Shown here: in pieces, positions 35,309 to 45,298 of the stretch
Layout: each line of letters opens with the position of its first letter
Position numbering within the stretch: position 1 is the stretch's first letter
Assembly (NCBI RefSeq): GCF_014635905.1
Contig: NZ_BMDS01000003.1
Span: 62,001 to 126,000 of the forward strand
Direction of reading: 5' to 3'
DNA: 64,000 nucleotides
Source of the DNA: Limosilactobacillus caviae
GTDB taxonomy: Bacteria; Bacillota; Bacilli; Lactobacillales; Lactobacillaceae
Translations under genes and position numbers: made by a program
The notes under the pieces: model-generated
What the model was told of the DNA's origin: nothing
The model's input: only the letters and a program-made list of their open reading frames with translations
Database searches by the model: none

Positions 35309-37336
35309 TTGGATAGTGCATGGCTTAACAATAATAGAATACGTGAGCAATTAAAAAACGATGTATTTACACTATTGCCTAACCGAATAGCAGAAAATGA
35401 TGTAGTAAAAAAGCAACTTTATACCGAAATTGTTGAGTGGCTAAAGTTACCTGTAACTTTTGATAAAGAAAATGCAAGTATTGTTCTGATAGAGGAGAAT
35501 AATAAATATGATAATGATGAATCGTTTGATGTGCAGGAAAAGAATGGACAAATAATTATTATTGGGAATAACAGTAAAGCTCTTTTGTATGGCTTTTACT
35601 CTTTGATTCGAATGAAGTTAACTGGGAAATTAAAAACTGGAATTCATACACCTTCTCAAAGCTTAAGAATGATCAATCATTGGGACCAGACAGACGGTAG
35701 TATTGAACGTGGATATTCAGGAGCTTCAATTTTCTTTGGAAATTTTAACAAGCTAGATAATCCAGACAAAGGCAATTTTAATGTAAAACTTATAAATGGT
35801 GATATCTTCAGACATGATACTAAGAGATTAGTATATTACGCACGTATGTTAGCTTCAGTTGGGATTAATTCAATTTCAATAAATAATGTAAATGTTAGAG
35901 GACAGGGGATTGAATTAATAACAAATAAATATCTAAATGGTGTTCAAGAAATCGCTGATATTTTTCGGAAATTTGGTATTAAGCTTTTCTTATCAATAAA
36001 TTGGGCAGCTCCTAAATTAATTGGCGGATTAGAGACTTCAAATCCGCTTGATGATAAAGTCAAAAAATTTTGGCGGGATATTTGTAAGAATATCTATTCG
36101 TATATTCCTGATTTTGGAGGCTTTGTTGTTAAAGCAGATAGTGAAGGAGAACCAGGACCGTATCAATATGGCTGTGATCATGCACAAGGAGCTAATATGT
36201 TAGCAGATGCTATAAAGCCTTTTGACGGATTAATTATTTGGCGGGCATTCGTTTATAATTCGCACCAAGATTGGCGTAATAGGAAAAACGATCGGGCAAA
36301 AGCAGCATTTGAAAATTTTGCGTCATTGGATGGAAAATTTTCAAGTAATGTTATTTTGCAGATGAAATTTGGGCCTATTGATTTTCAAACTGCTGAACCT
36401 TTACAACCATTATTTGGAAAGCTGAGAAATACAAATCAAATGATGGAATTTGAAATAACAGCAGAATATTTAGGGCATCAAATTGATATTAATTATGTTC
36501 TTCCACAATGGTGTAAGATGATTAATTTTAATACTGAGTATGAAGATCTGCCTGATCCAAAAGCGGGAGCAATACTAAGAGAAACAGCAGTAGATTCAAA
36601 TAATACTGGAATTGCAGCTGTAGGGAATGTTGGAATGAGTGAACATTGGACTGGAAATCCATTAGCCCAATCTAATTTATATGGATATGGTCGGCTTTGC
36701 TGGGATAATCAACTATCTGCTGAAGAAATTCTTAAAGAATGGATAATACAAATGTTTCCGTCAATAAAGAAGGAGTCAAAAGATAAGATTTATTCAATAA
36801 TGATTACATCTAATAAAACATATGTAGATTATTGTGCTCCATTAGGCGTGGGATTTATGGTAGTTCCTCATTACCACTATGGACCATCTGTTAATGGCTA
36901 TGAGTATGATCGATGGGGAACCTATCATTTTGCAGATCGTAATGGTGTTGGTGTAGATCGGACGATAAAAACTGGTTCAGGTTTTGTAAGTATGTATTCT
37001 AAGAAGTTAGCAAATAAATTTGAAAATCCAGATACAACGCCGATGGATGTAATGCTATTTTTCCACCATTTAAACTACGATTTTATTCTCCCTAATAATA
37101 AGACTTTAATTCAAACGATTTATGACCTGCACTTTAGAGGTTATGAGAATGTGAAAAAGTATGTAAAACAATGGAATTGCTTAAAGCATGATATTGAAGA
37201 ATCTATTTATGATACCGTACAAGTCTGTTTAAATGAACAGCTTAAAAACGCATTGGAGTGGCGCGATCAAGTTAATACTTATTTCTATCGAATGTCGGGA
37301 GTAAAAGATAGTTTGGGAAGAAAAATATATTCTTAA
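35309..37336 (+). CDS. aguA: Alpha-glucuronidase, GH67
   Basis: Cleaves the alpha-1,2 bond between (4-O-methyl-)glucuronic acid and the non-reducing-end xylose of aldouronic xylo-oligosaccharides. The hallmark RMINHWDQTDGSIERGYSG near residue 125 and the catalytic region VVKADSEGEPGPYQYGCDHAQGANM near residue 275 identify GH67. The 675 residues are near the usual length, with no signal peptide, so it acts in the cytosol. A TTG start follows AGGGGTGG. First gene of a five-gene xylo-oligosaccharide operon. Frequent AGA and ATA codons differ from the flanking core genes. Confidence 0.92.
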   Translation: MDSAWLNNNRIREQLKNDVFTLLPNRIAENDVVKKQLYTEIVEWLKLPVTFDKENASIVLIEENNKYDNDESFDVQEKNGQIIIIGNNSKALLYGFYSLIRMKLTGKLKTGIHTPSQSLRMINHWDQTDGSIERGYSGASIFFGNFNKLDNPDKGNFNVKLINGDIFRHDTKRLVYYARMLASVGINSISINNVNVRGQGIELITNKYLNGVQEIADIFRKFGIKLFLSINWAAPKLIGGLETSNPLDDKVKKFWRDICKNIYSYIPDFGGFVVKADSEGEPGPYQYGCDHAQGANMLADAIKPFDGLIIWRAFVYNSHQDWRNRKNDRAKAAFENFASLDGKFSSNVILQMKFGPIDFQTAEPLQPLFGKLRNTNQMMEFEITAEYLGHQIDINYVLPQWCKMINFNTEYEDLPDPKAGAILRETAVDSNNTGIAAVGNVGMSEHWTGNPLAQSNLYGYGRLCWDNQLSAEEILKEWIIQMFPSIKKESKDKIYSIMITSNKTYVDYCAPLGVGFMVVPHYHYGPSVNGYEYDRWGTYHFADRNGVGVDRTIKTGSGFVSMYSKKLANKFENPDTTPMDVMLFFHHLNYDFILPNNKTLIQTIYDLHFRGYENVKKYVKQWNCLKHDIEESIYDTVQVCLNEQLKNALEWRDQVNTYFYRMSGVKDSLGRKIYS

Positions 37337-37366
37337 AAGTATTTAGTTAGAAAGAAGAAACAAAAA

Positions 37367-39265
37367 ATGGAGGAGAGTCCAAGGTTAAAACTTTCATCAT
37401 TACTTAGTGATGGGGCTATATTACAAAGAAACAAAATCAATACATTGTGGGGAAACTTTAAGAGGAACGCATTAGTGACTATAAAATTTGAAGATAAAGT
37501 ATTATCTACAATATGTGATGCTAACGGAAAATTTAAATTAGACTTACCGGCTCATGAAGCAGGAGGCCCTTTTGAACTAATTATTACATCGTTAAATGAA
37601 AAGGTCGTTATTAAAAAAGTATATTTTGGAGATGTATGGCTACTGGCAGGACAGTCTAACATGCAATTAATGTTTAATCGTTTGTTGGAAAAGTATCCAA
37701 AAGAACTCAGTAAAGCTAAAGACAAGTTAATTCATTACTTCAAAGTTCCAGAACATTATCAATTTAATGAACCAATGACTGACATTTATGAAGGAAAGTG
37801 GTTTGACGCAATAAAAAATAATTTATTAAATGTATCAGGTATTGGATATTTTTTTGCAAAATATTTGCGAAAGTATTCCAATGTACCAATTGGAATTGTT
37901 CAAACAGCAGTAGGAGGAACATCAATTAGATCTTGGGTAAGTGAGGAAGTACTCAAGACTATAGGTGAAATGCCACATGATTATGATACGCTAAAAAATC
38001 AAGATTTAGTTAATCATTTTGTTAAGGAAAGTAATGTTTACCAAGATCAATATGAAGATGATAGAAATATGTTTGATTATGGACTGAAAGGAAGTTGGGC
38101 TAAAAATTCGATAGATTCTACTTGGCAAAGTATTGATATTAATAAGGATTTTCCTGAGAAATTTAAAACTTCAGGTGTTGTATGGCTAAAAACAACTATT
38201 GAGGTTCCTGAAAATATGGTTAATCAAGATGCTATCTTACATTTAGGAACTTTGATTGATGCTGATGAAACTTTTGTTAATGGAAAAAAGATAGGAGAAG
38301 TTAGTTATCAGTATCCACCTCGCCATTATAAAATTGGAAAAATTAAACGAAAAGTTGAAATAACCATTCGTCTAAAAATAGATCAAAAAATAGGTGGATT
38401 TAGAAAAGGAAAGAATCGTTATATTCAAATTAATAATAATATTCTAGATTTGAATAAATGTAATTGGTTTGCAAAGAGAGGATGTTCAATGCCTAGTCGC
38501 AAACAATGGTTTTTTCCACAATACCTACCTTCAGGACTTTTTAATGGCATGATTTATCCGCTAAGAAATTTTTCATTTAATGGAATTATATGGTACCAAG
38601 GAGAAAGTGATACTCATGAGCCTGTAAATTATGGGAAAGTATTTATCAAGCTGATTCAAGAATGGAGAAAAATATTTAGCAATGTCAACCTACCCTTTTT
38701 ATTTGTTCAGTTACCAAACTGTGGCATTGAACCAAACCATAATTGGGGAAGATTAAGAAGCGAACAGGAAAAGGCATTGGTTTTGGATAATACAGGAATG
38801 GCAGTAACTATTGGTGATGGTGAAGATAACGACTTACATCCCTTAGATAAGAAAGTAGTTGCAAAAAAACTTTTTGAATTAAGTGAGAGAATCAAAAAGT
38901 GGACGCATGGATGTGCATCAGGACCAATAGCTGATCAAGCATATTTAAATAACGATGGAGTAGTTATTAAATTCAATACATTTGGTAGGAAATTAGTAAT
39001 AGATGAAAGATTAATATTTAAATTATCACAATGTGGAACTCTGTATACTTTAAACAAGTTTCAAGTTAATGATGAAAATATAGTAGTAAAAATTCCTGAA
39101 GATATAAAGATTAAAGATGATGCAGTTATTAGTTATGCACAAGAAAATACTGCTCATCCCAACTTATTTGATACTGATAGGAATTGTGCCGCACCGTTTA
39201 AACTAAAAATTAATAATTACTATCATATTCCAAGTGTTCTGACACACGTTTTAGAAGAAATGTAA
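37367..39265 (+). CDS. SASA/SGNH carbohydrate acetylesterase, probable xylo-oligosaccharide deacetylase
   Basis: A 632-residue cytosolic esterase of the sialate O-acetylesterase (SASA, PF03629-like) family. The nucleophile block is VWLLAGQSNMQLMF near residue 95, GIIWYQGESDTH lies in the second half, and the Asp-His block is DGEDNDLHPLDKKVVAKKL. A beta-sandwich insert (DAILHLGTLIDADETFVNGKKIG) is typical of the family. No signal peptide. In this operon it most likely removes acetyl groups from imported xylo-oligosaccharides; sialic-acid substrates are unlikely here. AGA/ATA-rich codon use as in aguA. Confidence 0.82.
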   Translation: MEESPRLKLSSLLSDGAILQRNKINTLWGNFKRNALVTIKFEDKVLSTICDANGKFKLDLPAHEAGGPFELIITSLNEKVVIKKVYFGDVWLLAGQSNMQLMFNRLLEKYPKELSKAKDKLIHYFKVPEHYQFNEPMTDIYEGKWFDAIKNNLLNVSGIGYFFAKYLRKYSNVPIGIVQTAVGGTSIRSWVSEEVLKTIGEMPHDYDTLKNQDLVNHFVKESNVYQDQYEDDRNMFDYGLKGSWAKNSIDSTWQSIDINKDFPEKFKTSGVVWLKTTIEVPENMVNQDAILHLGTLIDADETFVNGKKIGEVSYQYPPRHYKIGKIKRKVEITIRLKIDQKIGGFRKGKNRYIQINNNILDLNKCNWFAKRGCSMPSRKQWFFPQYLPSGLFNGMIYPLRNFSFNGIIWYQGESDTHEPVNYGKVFIKLIQEWRKIFSNVNLPFLFVQLPNCGIEPNHNWGRLRSEQEKALVLDNTGMAVTIGDGEDNDLHPLDKKVVAKKLFELSERIKKWTHGCASGPIADQAYLNNDGVVIKFNTFGRKLVIDERLIFKLSQCGTLYTLNKFQVNDENIVVKIPEDIKIKDDAVISYAQENTAHPNLFDTDRNCAAPFKLKINNYYHIPSVLTHVLEEM

Positions 39266-39274
39266 GCGCTTTTA
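39261..39274 (+). promoter_or_regulatory. cre-like site inside the operon
   Basis: TGTAAGCGCTTTTA has one mismatch to the cre consensus. It overlaps the stop codon of the esterase gene and stands 22 bases before the transporter. It could act as a road-block site for CcpA. Confidence 0.45.
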
Positions 39275-39295
39275 TAAGGACGGAGTGAAAAAATA

Positions 39296-40849
39296 ATGAA
39301 TGAGATAAAAAACGGACAGTCTAGTGGACGAAAAGTTGGTATGGGGACGTCAATTGCTTTTGGGTGTACTGATATGATGGGTGGCGGATACGGTGCTCTA
39401 GTTGGTGCATATTTAATGTTCTTCTTTACGACATTTTGTAATTTATCAGCATTAGAAGCTGGATCGATTATAGGACTAGCTAAGGCCGTAGATTCAATTA
39501 CATCTATTATTATGGGAAGATTATCAGATACATTTTGGAGAACGAAGCTCGGTGCTAAATTTGGTCGGCGTCACTTCTTTATCTTAATAGGTTCTCCACT
39601 AATTTTAATTACCTATACCCTACTTTGGATACCTGGTGGTGGATATTGGTATTATTTAATTGTTTATTGTTTAGTAGAGGTAGTAGTTACCATGGTCTTG
39701 ATTCCTTATGAAACATTACCCTCTGAAATGACTACAGACTTCAATTCGCGTTCAAAAATGTCAACAACTCGAATGTTTTTCTCTGGTGCAATCACATCAG
39801 TTGTTACTTTAGTTGGTGGATTCTATATTCAATTATTAGGACAGCATAATCCATATGCTTATACAGCGACAGGTGTTACATTTGCTGTGCTTTTCTCAAT
39901 TGCTTGTTTAATTACTTGGAAATTTACATGGGAGCGGCCTTTAAATGAGATTAAGGCAACTGCAGATCCGAGTGAGGCTCATCAAAATTTAGCGCAATTT
40001 TTCTGGACTGCTTTGAAGTCATATTTATCAACTCTCAAGGTAAAGGCATTTCGGCAACATATGTATTTATACTTATTGGGAGTTACTGCGCAAGATTTAT
40101 TCTCAGGAGCTTTTATTTACTTTATTGTGTTTGGTTATGGGTTATCAACTTCAACAGCATCTTATCTACTTTCCTTAGGTATTATTGGACTACCTTTAAC
40201 GCCAGTAAACTATTGGTTATTTACACGATTAGGTGCTAAAAAATGCTATGTACTTTATTTTGGATTAGTAATTGCTGGCTTAGCAGCATACTACATTATG
40301 TATCTTATGAACTTAACTCATAATACATTAATCGTTGCGTTAATTATTGTTTCTACAATTTACTTATTCTTTAAGGGTGGTGCCTATTCAATTCCTTGGA
40401 ATGTCTTTCCATTTATTCCTGATGTTGATGAAATTATGACTGGAAAACGTCGGGAAGGTGAATTTGCAGCAATGATGTCATTTATCCGTAAATTAACTTC
40501 AGGATTAGCAGCAGTATTTTTAGGCTGGGTGCTTTCTGCAAATGGATTTAAGAGTGGGGCGGCAGTGCAATCTCTACAGGCAACTCATGCGGTTGTATAT
40601 ACTTTGATTTTTGGTACAGGAATTTTAACACTTCTTGCAATGGCTATTGCGGTAACATTTAATCTTGACGCTAAAACTCATAAAGTGTTGATTGATGAAA
40701 TAGAGCGATTAAAAGCTGGTGGAAAGAAAGCAAATGTTTCACCGAAAGCCAAGGCAGTATGTGAGAACCTTACTGGTGAAAAGTATTCCGATTTATGGCC
40801 GGTTTCAAACAATAAGGTAGAAAAGAAGGAAACAAGCAATGAAAATTAA
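39296..40849 (+). CDS. GPH-family xyloside symporter
   Basis: A 517-residue glycoside-pentoside-hexuronide:cation symporter with 12 helices (start SIAFGCTDMMGGGYGALVGAYLMFFFTTF; loop GRLSDTFWRTKLGAKFGRRHFFILIGSP). It lacks the IIA-like tail of LacS but has a 60-residue charged cytoplasmic C-terminus. Within this operon it is the probable importer of xylo-oligosaccharides, perhaps aldouronic ones. It ends 11 bases inside the GH43 gene, so translation is coupled. Its codon use looks closer to the core genome than that of its neighbours. Confidence 0.85.
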   Translation: MNEIKNGQSSGRKVGMGTSIAFGCTDMMGGGYGALVGAYLMFFFTTFCNLSALEAGSIIGLAKAVDSITSIIMGRLSDTFWRTKLGAKFGRRHFFILIGSPLILITYTLLWIPGGGYWYYLIVYCLVEVVVTMVLIPYETLPSEMTTDFNSRSKMSTTRMFFSGAITSVVTLVGGFYIQLLGQHNPYAYTATGVTFAVLFSIACLITWKFTWERPLNEIKATADPSEAHQNLAQFFWTALKSYLSTLKVKAFRQHMYLYLLGVTAQDLFSGAFIYFIVFGYGLSTSTASYLLSLGIIGLPLTPVNYWLFTRLGAKKCYVLYFGLVIAGLAAYYIMYLMNLTHNTLIVALIIVSTIYLFFKGGAYSIPWNVFPFIPDVDEIMTGKRREGEFAAMMSFIRKLTSGLAAVFLGWVLSANGFKSGAAVQSLQATHAVVYTLIFGTGILTLLAMAIAVTFNLDAKTHKVLIDEIERLKAGGKKANVSPKAKAVCENLTGEKYSDLWPVSNNKVEKKETSNEN

Positions 40850-42476
40850 AAATCCTGTTTTACGAGGCTTCAATCCCGATCCTAGTATACTTCGTGTAGG
40901 TGACATGTATTATATTGCGAACTCAACATTTGAATGGTTTCCAGGAGTTAGATTACATTCATCTAAAGATCTGGTTCACTGGAAGATGTTACCTTCGATT
41001 TTAGATAGTAAAGAATTAATCGATATGACTGGTGATCCTTCATCTGGAGGAGTATGGGCGCCTGATTTATCATATGCTGATGGGAAATTTTGGCTAGTAT
41101 TTTCTGACGTAAAAACTGTGAATGGTCCTTTTAAAGACTGCATTAACTATTTAACAACAGCAAATAATATTGAAGGGCCATGGTCAAAGCCAATAAAATT
41201 AGATGCAACAGGATTTGACGCCTCTTTATTTCATGATACTGATGGGAAAAAGTACTTGGTTCAACAGACATGGGATCAACGTGAATATAAGAATACATTC
41301 AATGGAATAACATTGACGGAGTTCGACCCCTTATCTCAACGATTGTTGCCACAAACAAGAAAAGTTATATATAGGGGAACTGATGTAAAAGTTCTTGAAG
41401 GCCCGCATGTGTATAAAATAAATGGCTATTATTACTTATTTGCAGCGCAGGGAGGAACTGGCTGGTCTCATCAAGAAATTGTAGCTCGATCCAAAAGTTT
41501 AGTACTAGGTACGTTTATAACGGAACCAGATGGGCCTTTTATTACGAACTTCGATACGCCTGACTTTGAGCTTCAAAAGCAGGGGCATGGTTCACTAGTA
41601 AATACACTTGATGGTGAATGGTATTATGCGTCACTCTGTAGTCGTCCATGGCACCATAAAAATGAGTCTGCTTGGGACCCTCGAGGCTGGTGTACTTTAG
41701 GAAGAGAAACTTCTATTCAGAAAGTAGAATGGGATTCAGATGGATGGCCTAGAGTTGTTGGGGGACATGGGGGACTTATTAGTGTTCCAGGTCCCCATGC
41801 TGACAAAAAATATTTAACTAGTAAGCCAAATAATTCAAGGCACGATGAATTTTTATCGTCAAAATTAGACAATGATTGGCAAACTTTACGTCAGCCATTT
41901 ACTAAAAAATTAGGATATATAAAAAATAAAAAACTAGTGCTAAAAGGAAATCAATCACTTTCGTCGCTGTTTGATGTTTCATTGTTAGCATCTAGATGGC
42001 AAGCATTTAATTTTGATGCAACTACAAAGATTAAATATGAGCCATACAGTTATCAGCAGATGGCAGGATTAGTTAATTTCTATAATGATAAACATTATTC
42101 ATGGGTATTTATTACCTATAATGAAGTAACTAAACATAGGGTTATTGAAGTGGCGCAAAATAACAATAATATATACACTTCATTCTTAAAGGATAATGCT
42201 GTTGAAATTCCTAATGAGATTAAAGAGGTATGGTTAAAGACATGTATTAGAAAGGATTATTACTACTACATGTATTCGTTTGATGGAAAAGATTGGAATA
42301 GGATATCTATTGATTTAGATGCAGCCATTTTGTCGGATGACTATGTTATGCAAACGTCGGGCGGATTTTTTACAGGAGCAATGGTAGGGTTAGCATCTGT
42401 TGATTGTACTGGCTTTGAACTTCCAGCAGAATTTGATTATTTTGATTATAAAGAATTAGATGAAAATTTGCTGTAG
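40839..42476 (+). CDS. Beta-xylosidase/arabinofuranosidase, GH43
   Basis: A 545-residue exo-glycosidase that releases xylose from the non-reducing end. The five-blade propeller starts NPVLRGFNPDPSILRVGDMYYIANSTFEWFPGV with the general-base Asp in NPDPS. The Asp of DATGFDASLFHDTDGKKYLV tunes acidity, and the general-acid Glu is in LEGPHVYKINGYYYL. A C-terminal beta-sandwich (residues about 340-535) is that of GH43 subfamily 11-like xylosidases. No signal peptide. It overlaps the symporter gene by 11 bases. Confidence 0.92.
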   Translation: MKIKNPVLRGFNPDPSILRVGDMYYIANSTFEWFPGVRLHSSKDLVHWKMLPSILDSKELIDMTGDPSSGGVWAPDLSYADGKFWLVFSDVKTVNGPFKDCINYLTTANNIEGPWSKPIKLDATGFDASLFHDTDGKKYLVQQTWDQREYKNTFNGITLTEFDPLSQRLLPQTRKVIYRGTDVKVLEGPHVYKINGYYYLFAAQGGTGWSHQEIVARSKSLVLGTFITEPDGPFITNFDTPDFELQKQGHGSLVNTLDGEWYYASLCSRPWHHKNESAWDPRGWCTLGRETSIQKVEWDSDGWPRVVGGHGGLISVPGPHADKKYLTSKPNNSRHDEFLSSKLDNDWQTLRQPFTKKLGYIKNKKLVLKGNQSLSSLFDVSLLASRWQAFNFDATTKIKYEPYSYQQMAGLVNFYNDKHYSWVFITYNEVTKHRVIEVAQNNNNIYTSFLKDNAVEIPNEIKEVWLKTCIRKDYYYYMYSFDGKDWNRISIDLDAAILSDDYVMQTSGGFFTGAMVGLASVDCTGFELPAEFDYFDYKELDENLL

Positions 42477-42486
42477 AGTGTGATTA

Positions 42487-42523
42487 AAAATACACCTTAT
42501 CCAGTATGGGTAGGGTGTATTTT
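42487..42523 (+). terminator. Strong hairpin between GH43 and GH39
   Basis: A 16-position stem, AAAATACACCTTATCC and GGGTAGGGTGTATTTT, with loop AGTAT and further T residues. It should reduce or stop transcription into the broken GH39 gene. Confidence 0.8.
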
Positions 42524-42542
42524 ATACAAGGGGATGAATTTT

Positions 42543-43988
42543 ATGAGCGAGTTTATAAATAATGCGTTTCGATGCATTGGTACAGGCAGACTAAGCCTTG
42601 CTTTAAGAAAAGAATATATTAATGAATTAAGGTATATTCAACGAACCATTGGCTTTAAGTATATAAGAGGACATGGTTTGTTTTCAGACGATATCGGAAT
42701 TTATCAAGAAAGAGAAGAAAATGGTAAGTACATTATTGAATATAATTTTAATTACTTAGATCAAATAATGGATTCTTTTAAAACATTAAACATAAAACCC
42801 TTTCTTGAACTAGATTTCATGCCAAAAAAGTTAGCTTCAGGTAAAGAAACCGTATTTTATTGGAAGGGAAACATAACACCACCAAAGAATAACAATGAAT
42901 GGGTTAAATTGGTTCAAAATACATTGAAGCATTTGTTGAAAAGGTATGGTAATGATGTATTAGAATGACCGATAGAAATATGGAATGAACCCAATTTGAC
43001 TAACTTCTGGAAAAATGCAGACAAACAAGCGTACTTTAATTTTTTTGAAGAAACCTTTAATGCGATAAAAAGGGTAAATAAGCACCTTAAGGTCGGAGGA
43101 CCTGCAATATGTGGGGTTAAAGATGAAGAATGGCTACAAGATTTCATTAGCTTTTGTGAGAGTGAAAAACTTGACATCGACTTTGTAACTCGTCACTTTT
43201 ATACAGTAAATGTAGTACCAACAGAAGGACACTATCGATATCCTAATCTAAGGAAATTGAAAGATTCACTAAAAGAGTTAGAAAAATCACGTAAGATAAT
43301 TGATAGATCTAAATATAAAAATTTACCAATGTATATTACTGAATTTAATACATCTTATAGTCCTGATGCACCACTTCATGATACAGTTCATAATGCCGCT
43401 TATACTGCTGATATGCTATCTAAATTAGGTGATACTTCTGAATTATATTCATATTGGACTTTTGGCGATGTTTTTGAAGAAAAAGGAATACCATTTACTA
43501 ATTTTTACGGTGGCTTTGGTTTACTGGCTGAGCATAGTATTTGCAAACCCACATATTGGACATTCTATTTCTATAATCAACTATATCAATATCTTGTTGA
43601 AAAAACTGATAATTGGATTATTACTAAAAACGGAGACGGTGAGTATACCGGAATCATTTGGAATTATAAAAATGAAGAAGGCTATGGTCAAGATATTAAT
43701 GTTTCCATTCCACAAGTTAATGGTAAATACAGTTTAGTACTGGAAAAAGTTGATGAAAAGCATGGTAATCCACTATTAATATGGCATGGGTTAGGAGAGC
43801 CTGCGTCATTGACAAAAGAAGAAGTAAAAGTATTAAAGGATTCTGCAGTTCCTGAAATAACAGCGAAAATGGTATCTAATTTGAAAAATGCAAAAATCAA
43901 AGTATGTCCAGATTCGGTTGAATACTTTAAGATGAAAAAGATATGTGGAAGCCAGGACACTGGTTATAGTTATTCAAAATTAATTTAA
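42543..43988 (+). pseudogene. GH39 beta-xylosidase broken by a stop codon
   Basis: The two open parts (42543-42968 and 42969-43988) are in one frame, separated only by TGA at 42966-42968. The junction reads DVLE-stop-PIEIWNEPNLTNFW. GH39 enzymes have an aromatic residue here just before the acid/base motif WNEPN, so TGA probably replaces TGG (Trp). The joined protein is about 480 residues, normal for GH39. YITEFNTSY in the second part would hold the nucleophile Glu. Full-length product needs TGA read-through; otherwise only a 141-residue fragment is made. ATG 42543 is chosen over 42534, which abuts AAGGGG. Confidence 0.85.
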
Positions 43989-44021
43989 CAGGGAATGAAA
44001 AATTGTATCTATAGTAGTGAC

Positions 44022-44066
44022 AAAATACCATGTAGCACTTGAATTTAAGTGCCACATGGTATTTTT
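44022..44066 (+). terminator. Terminator after the xylo-oligosaccharide operon
   Basis: AAAATACCATGTAGCACTT pairs with TAAGTGCCACATGGTATTTTT, a long near-perfect stem that can act in both directions. Confidence 0.9.
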
Positions 44067-44075
44067 ATATTATGC

Positions 44076-45123
44076 TTAATCTTTTAAATACTTTTTAATC
44101 TCAGTGTCGGTTAACCTATATTGTGTTTGTATTTCTTTAGCAATAGTTACTGAATCAATGTTTAAATGTTGAAGAGAATTAATTAAATTTTTAATTCCCT
44201 TTTCACGTTCAGTATTAATAGACTCTTTGATTTGCTGTTCTGTCTTTTCAACTTCTTCAGCTATTTTCGTAATGTTTTCAGCTTTTTTCTTAAGCTTAAT
44301 ACTTTGCCTCTTAATCTCGGCATCTCGTTTCTTAATCTCAGTAGTCTGTTTCTTAATTTCAGCAGTTTGTTTCTTAATCTCCGACTCTTGTTTCCTAAGT
44401 TCCTCAGCCTTTTTCCTTTATCTCTTCTTCGTGCCGCTTTTGATCCATTTCGTACAATGAGAGTCGCATATACTCCGCCCTCCATTTCCGATTGTGCTTA
44501 ACGTACTTCATCCTTTTCTTTAATTTTACGACAAGCTCATCAGTGGATTCAACATTGCGTTGGGCAATCATGTCCAAGAAATTTTGCATCTTTGGACTCA
44601 CATCGTGCCGCTTAGATCGAATGTCAAATAAAATATCGGTCTCACCATCATCAATAACTTTGTCAGTCATTCCGGTAATCTGTTTTTTTAATATATACTG
44701 CTGGCGATTAAACCCAAACGGATCAAAATTGCAGAAGAAAATGACATAGGAATCATCAACATTATCATAAGGTTCACCTTTATTGTAGGATTCCATCGTG
44801 CTAGCGGTCTGATAGTAGCGAATCCGCTTCGCCAAGTTGTCCGCCCTGGCGACCTGCATTTCAATATCATAGTGATTGTTATTTTCGTCTGTTGTGTAAA
44901 TATCAAAACGAATTGAATGAGCATCTGGGGCAAAAGAAATCTCCTGCTGGGCATTTGGAAATTCAATCCCCTTAATCTCCAGCTGTGGTAAGATTCGTCG
45001 CAGCACTTCTAAACAAATATCATGATCAATCATCACCTTGCTAAAGATATAATCGTCCGTTAAATCGGCATCTTCCCACTTTTTACGCAATATAATTTTG
45101 TCCATTATTTCACGGCTCCTCAT
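44076..45123 (-). pseudogene. Rpn/PD-(D/E)XK nuclease-family transposase-like protein, frameshifted
   Basis: The first part (45123 to 44404) encodes 239 residues of the PDDEXK_2/Rpn type: KKWEDADLTDDYIFSKVM, FDIYTTDENNNHYDIEMQVA (the D...ExQ nuclease core) and a following helical region. The frame then ends in EEEIKEKG. The +1 frame continues without stop to TAA at 44076-44078 with KAEELRKQESEIKKQTAEIKK and further heptads. One extra A in the run on the minus strand near 44412-44416 explains the break. The tail carries about five 7-residue repeats of the type xEIKKQT, a coiled coil. These proteins occur as mobile or degenerate multicopy genes. Confidence 0.75.
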
Positions 45124-45298
45124 TAATTTTTAGGAGACTCTTTTCCAGCCCCACTAACTTATATATACGTAAAAAATTATCTTTTACACTTTTTGATTTA
45201 ATTGTTTACTTAGTATACTAACTACAAAAAACTTAATAGTAATTCTAAACAATGTGTCCTATATAAATTGATCTTTTTATATAAAATTTAAGAAAGGG

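Noticed and set aside
42966-42968. Selenocysteine at the GH39 TGA
   Set aside because: No SECIS-like hairpin directly after the codon and no sel genes; the expected residue is aromatic.
44227-44501. Two overlapping plus-strand frames rich in Phe, Leu and Ser
   Set aside because: They are complements of the Lys/Glu heptad repeats of the frameshifted minus-strand gene.
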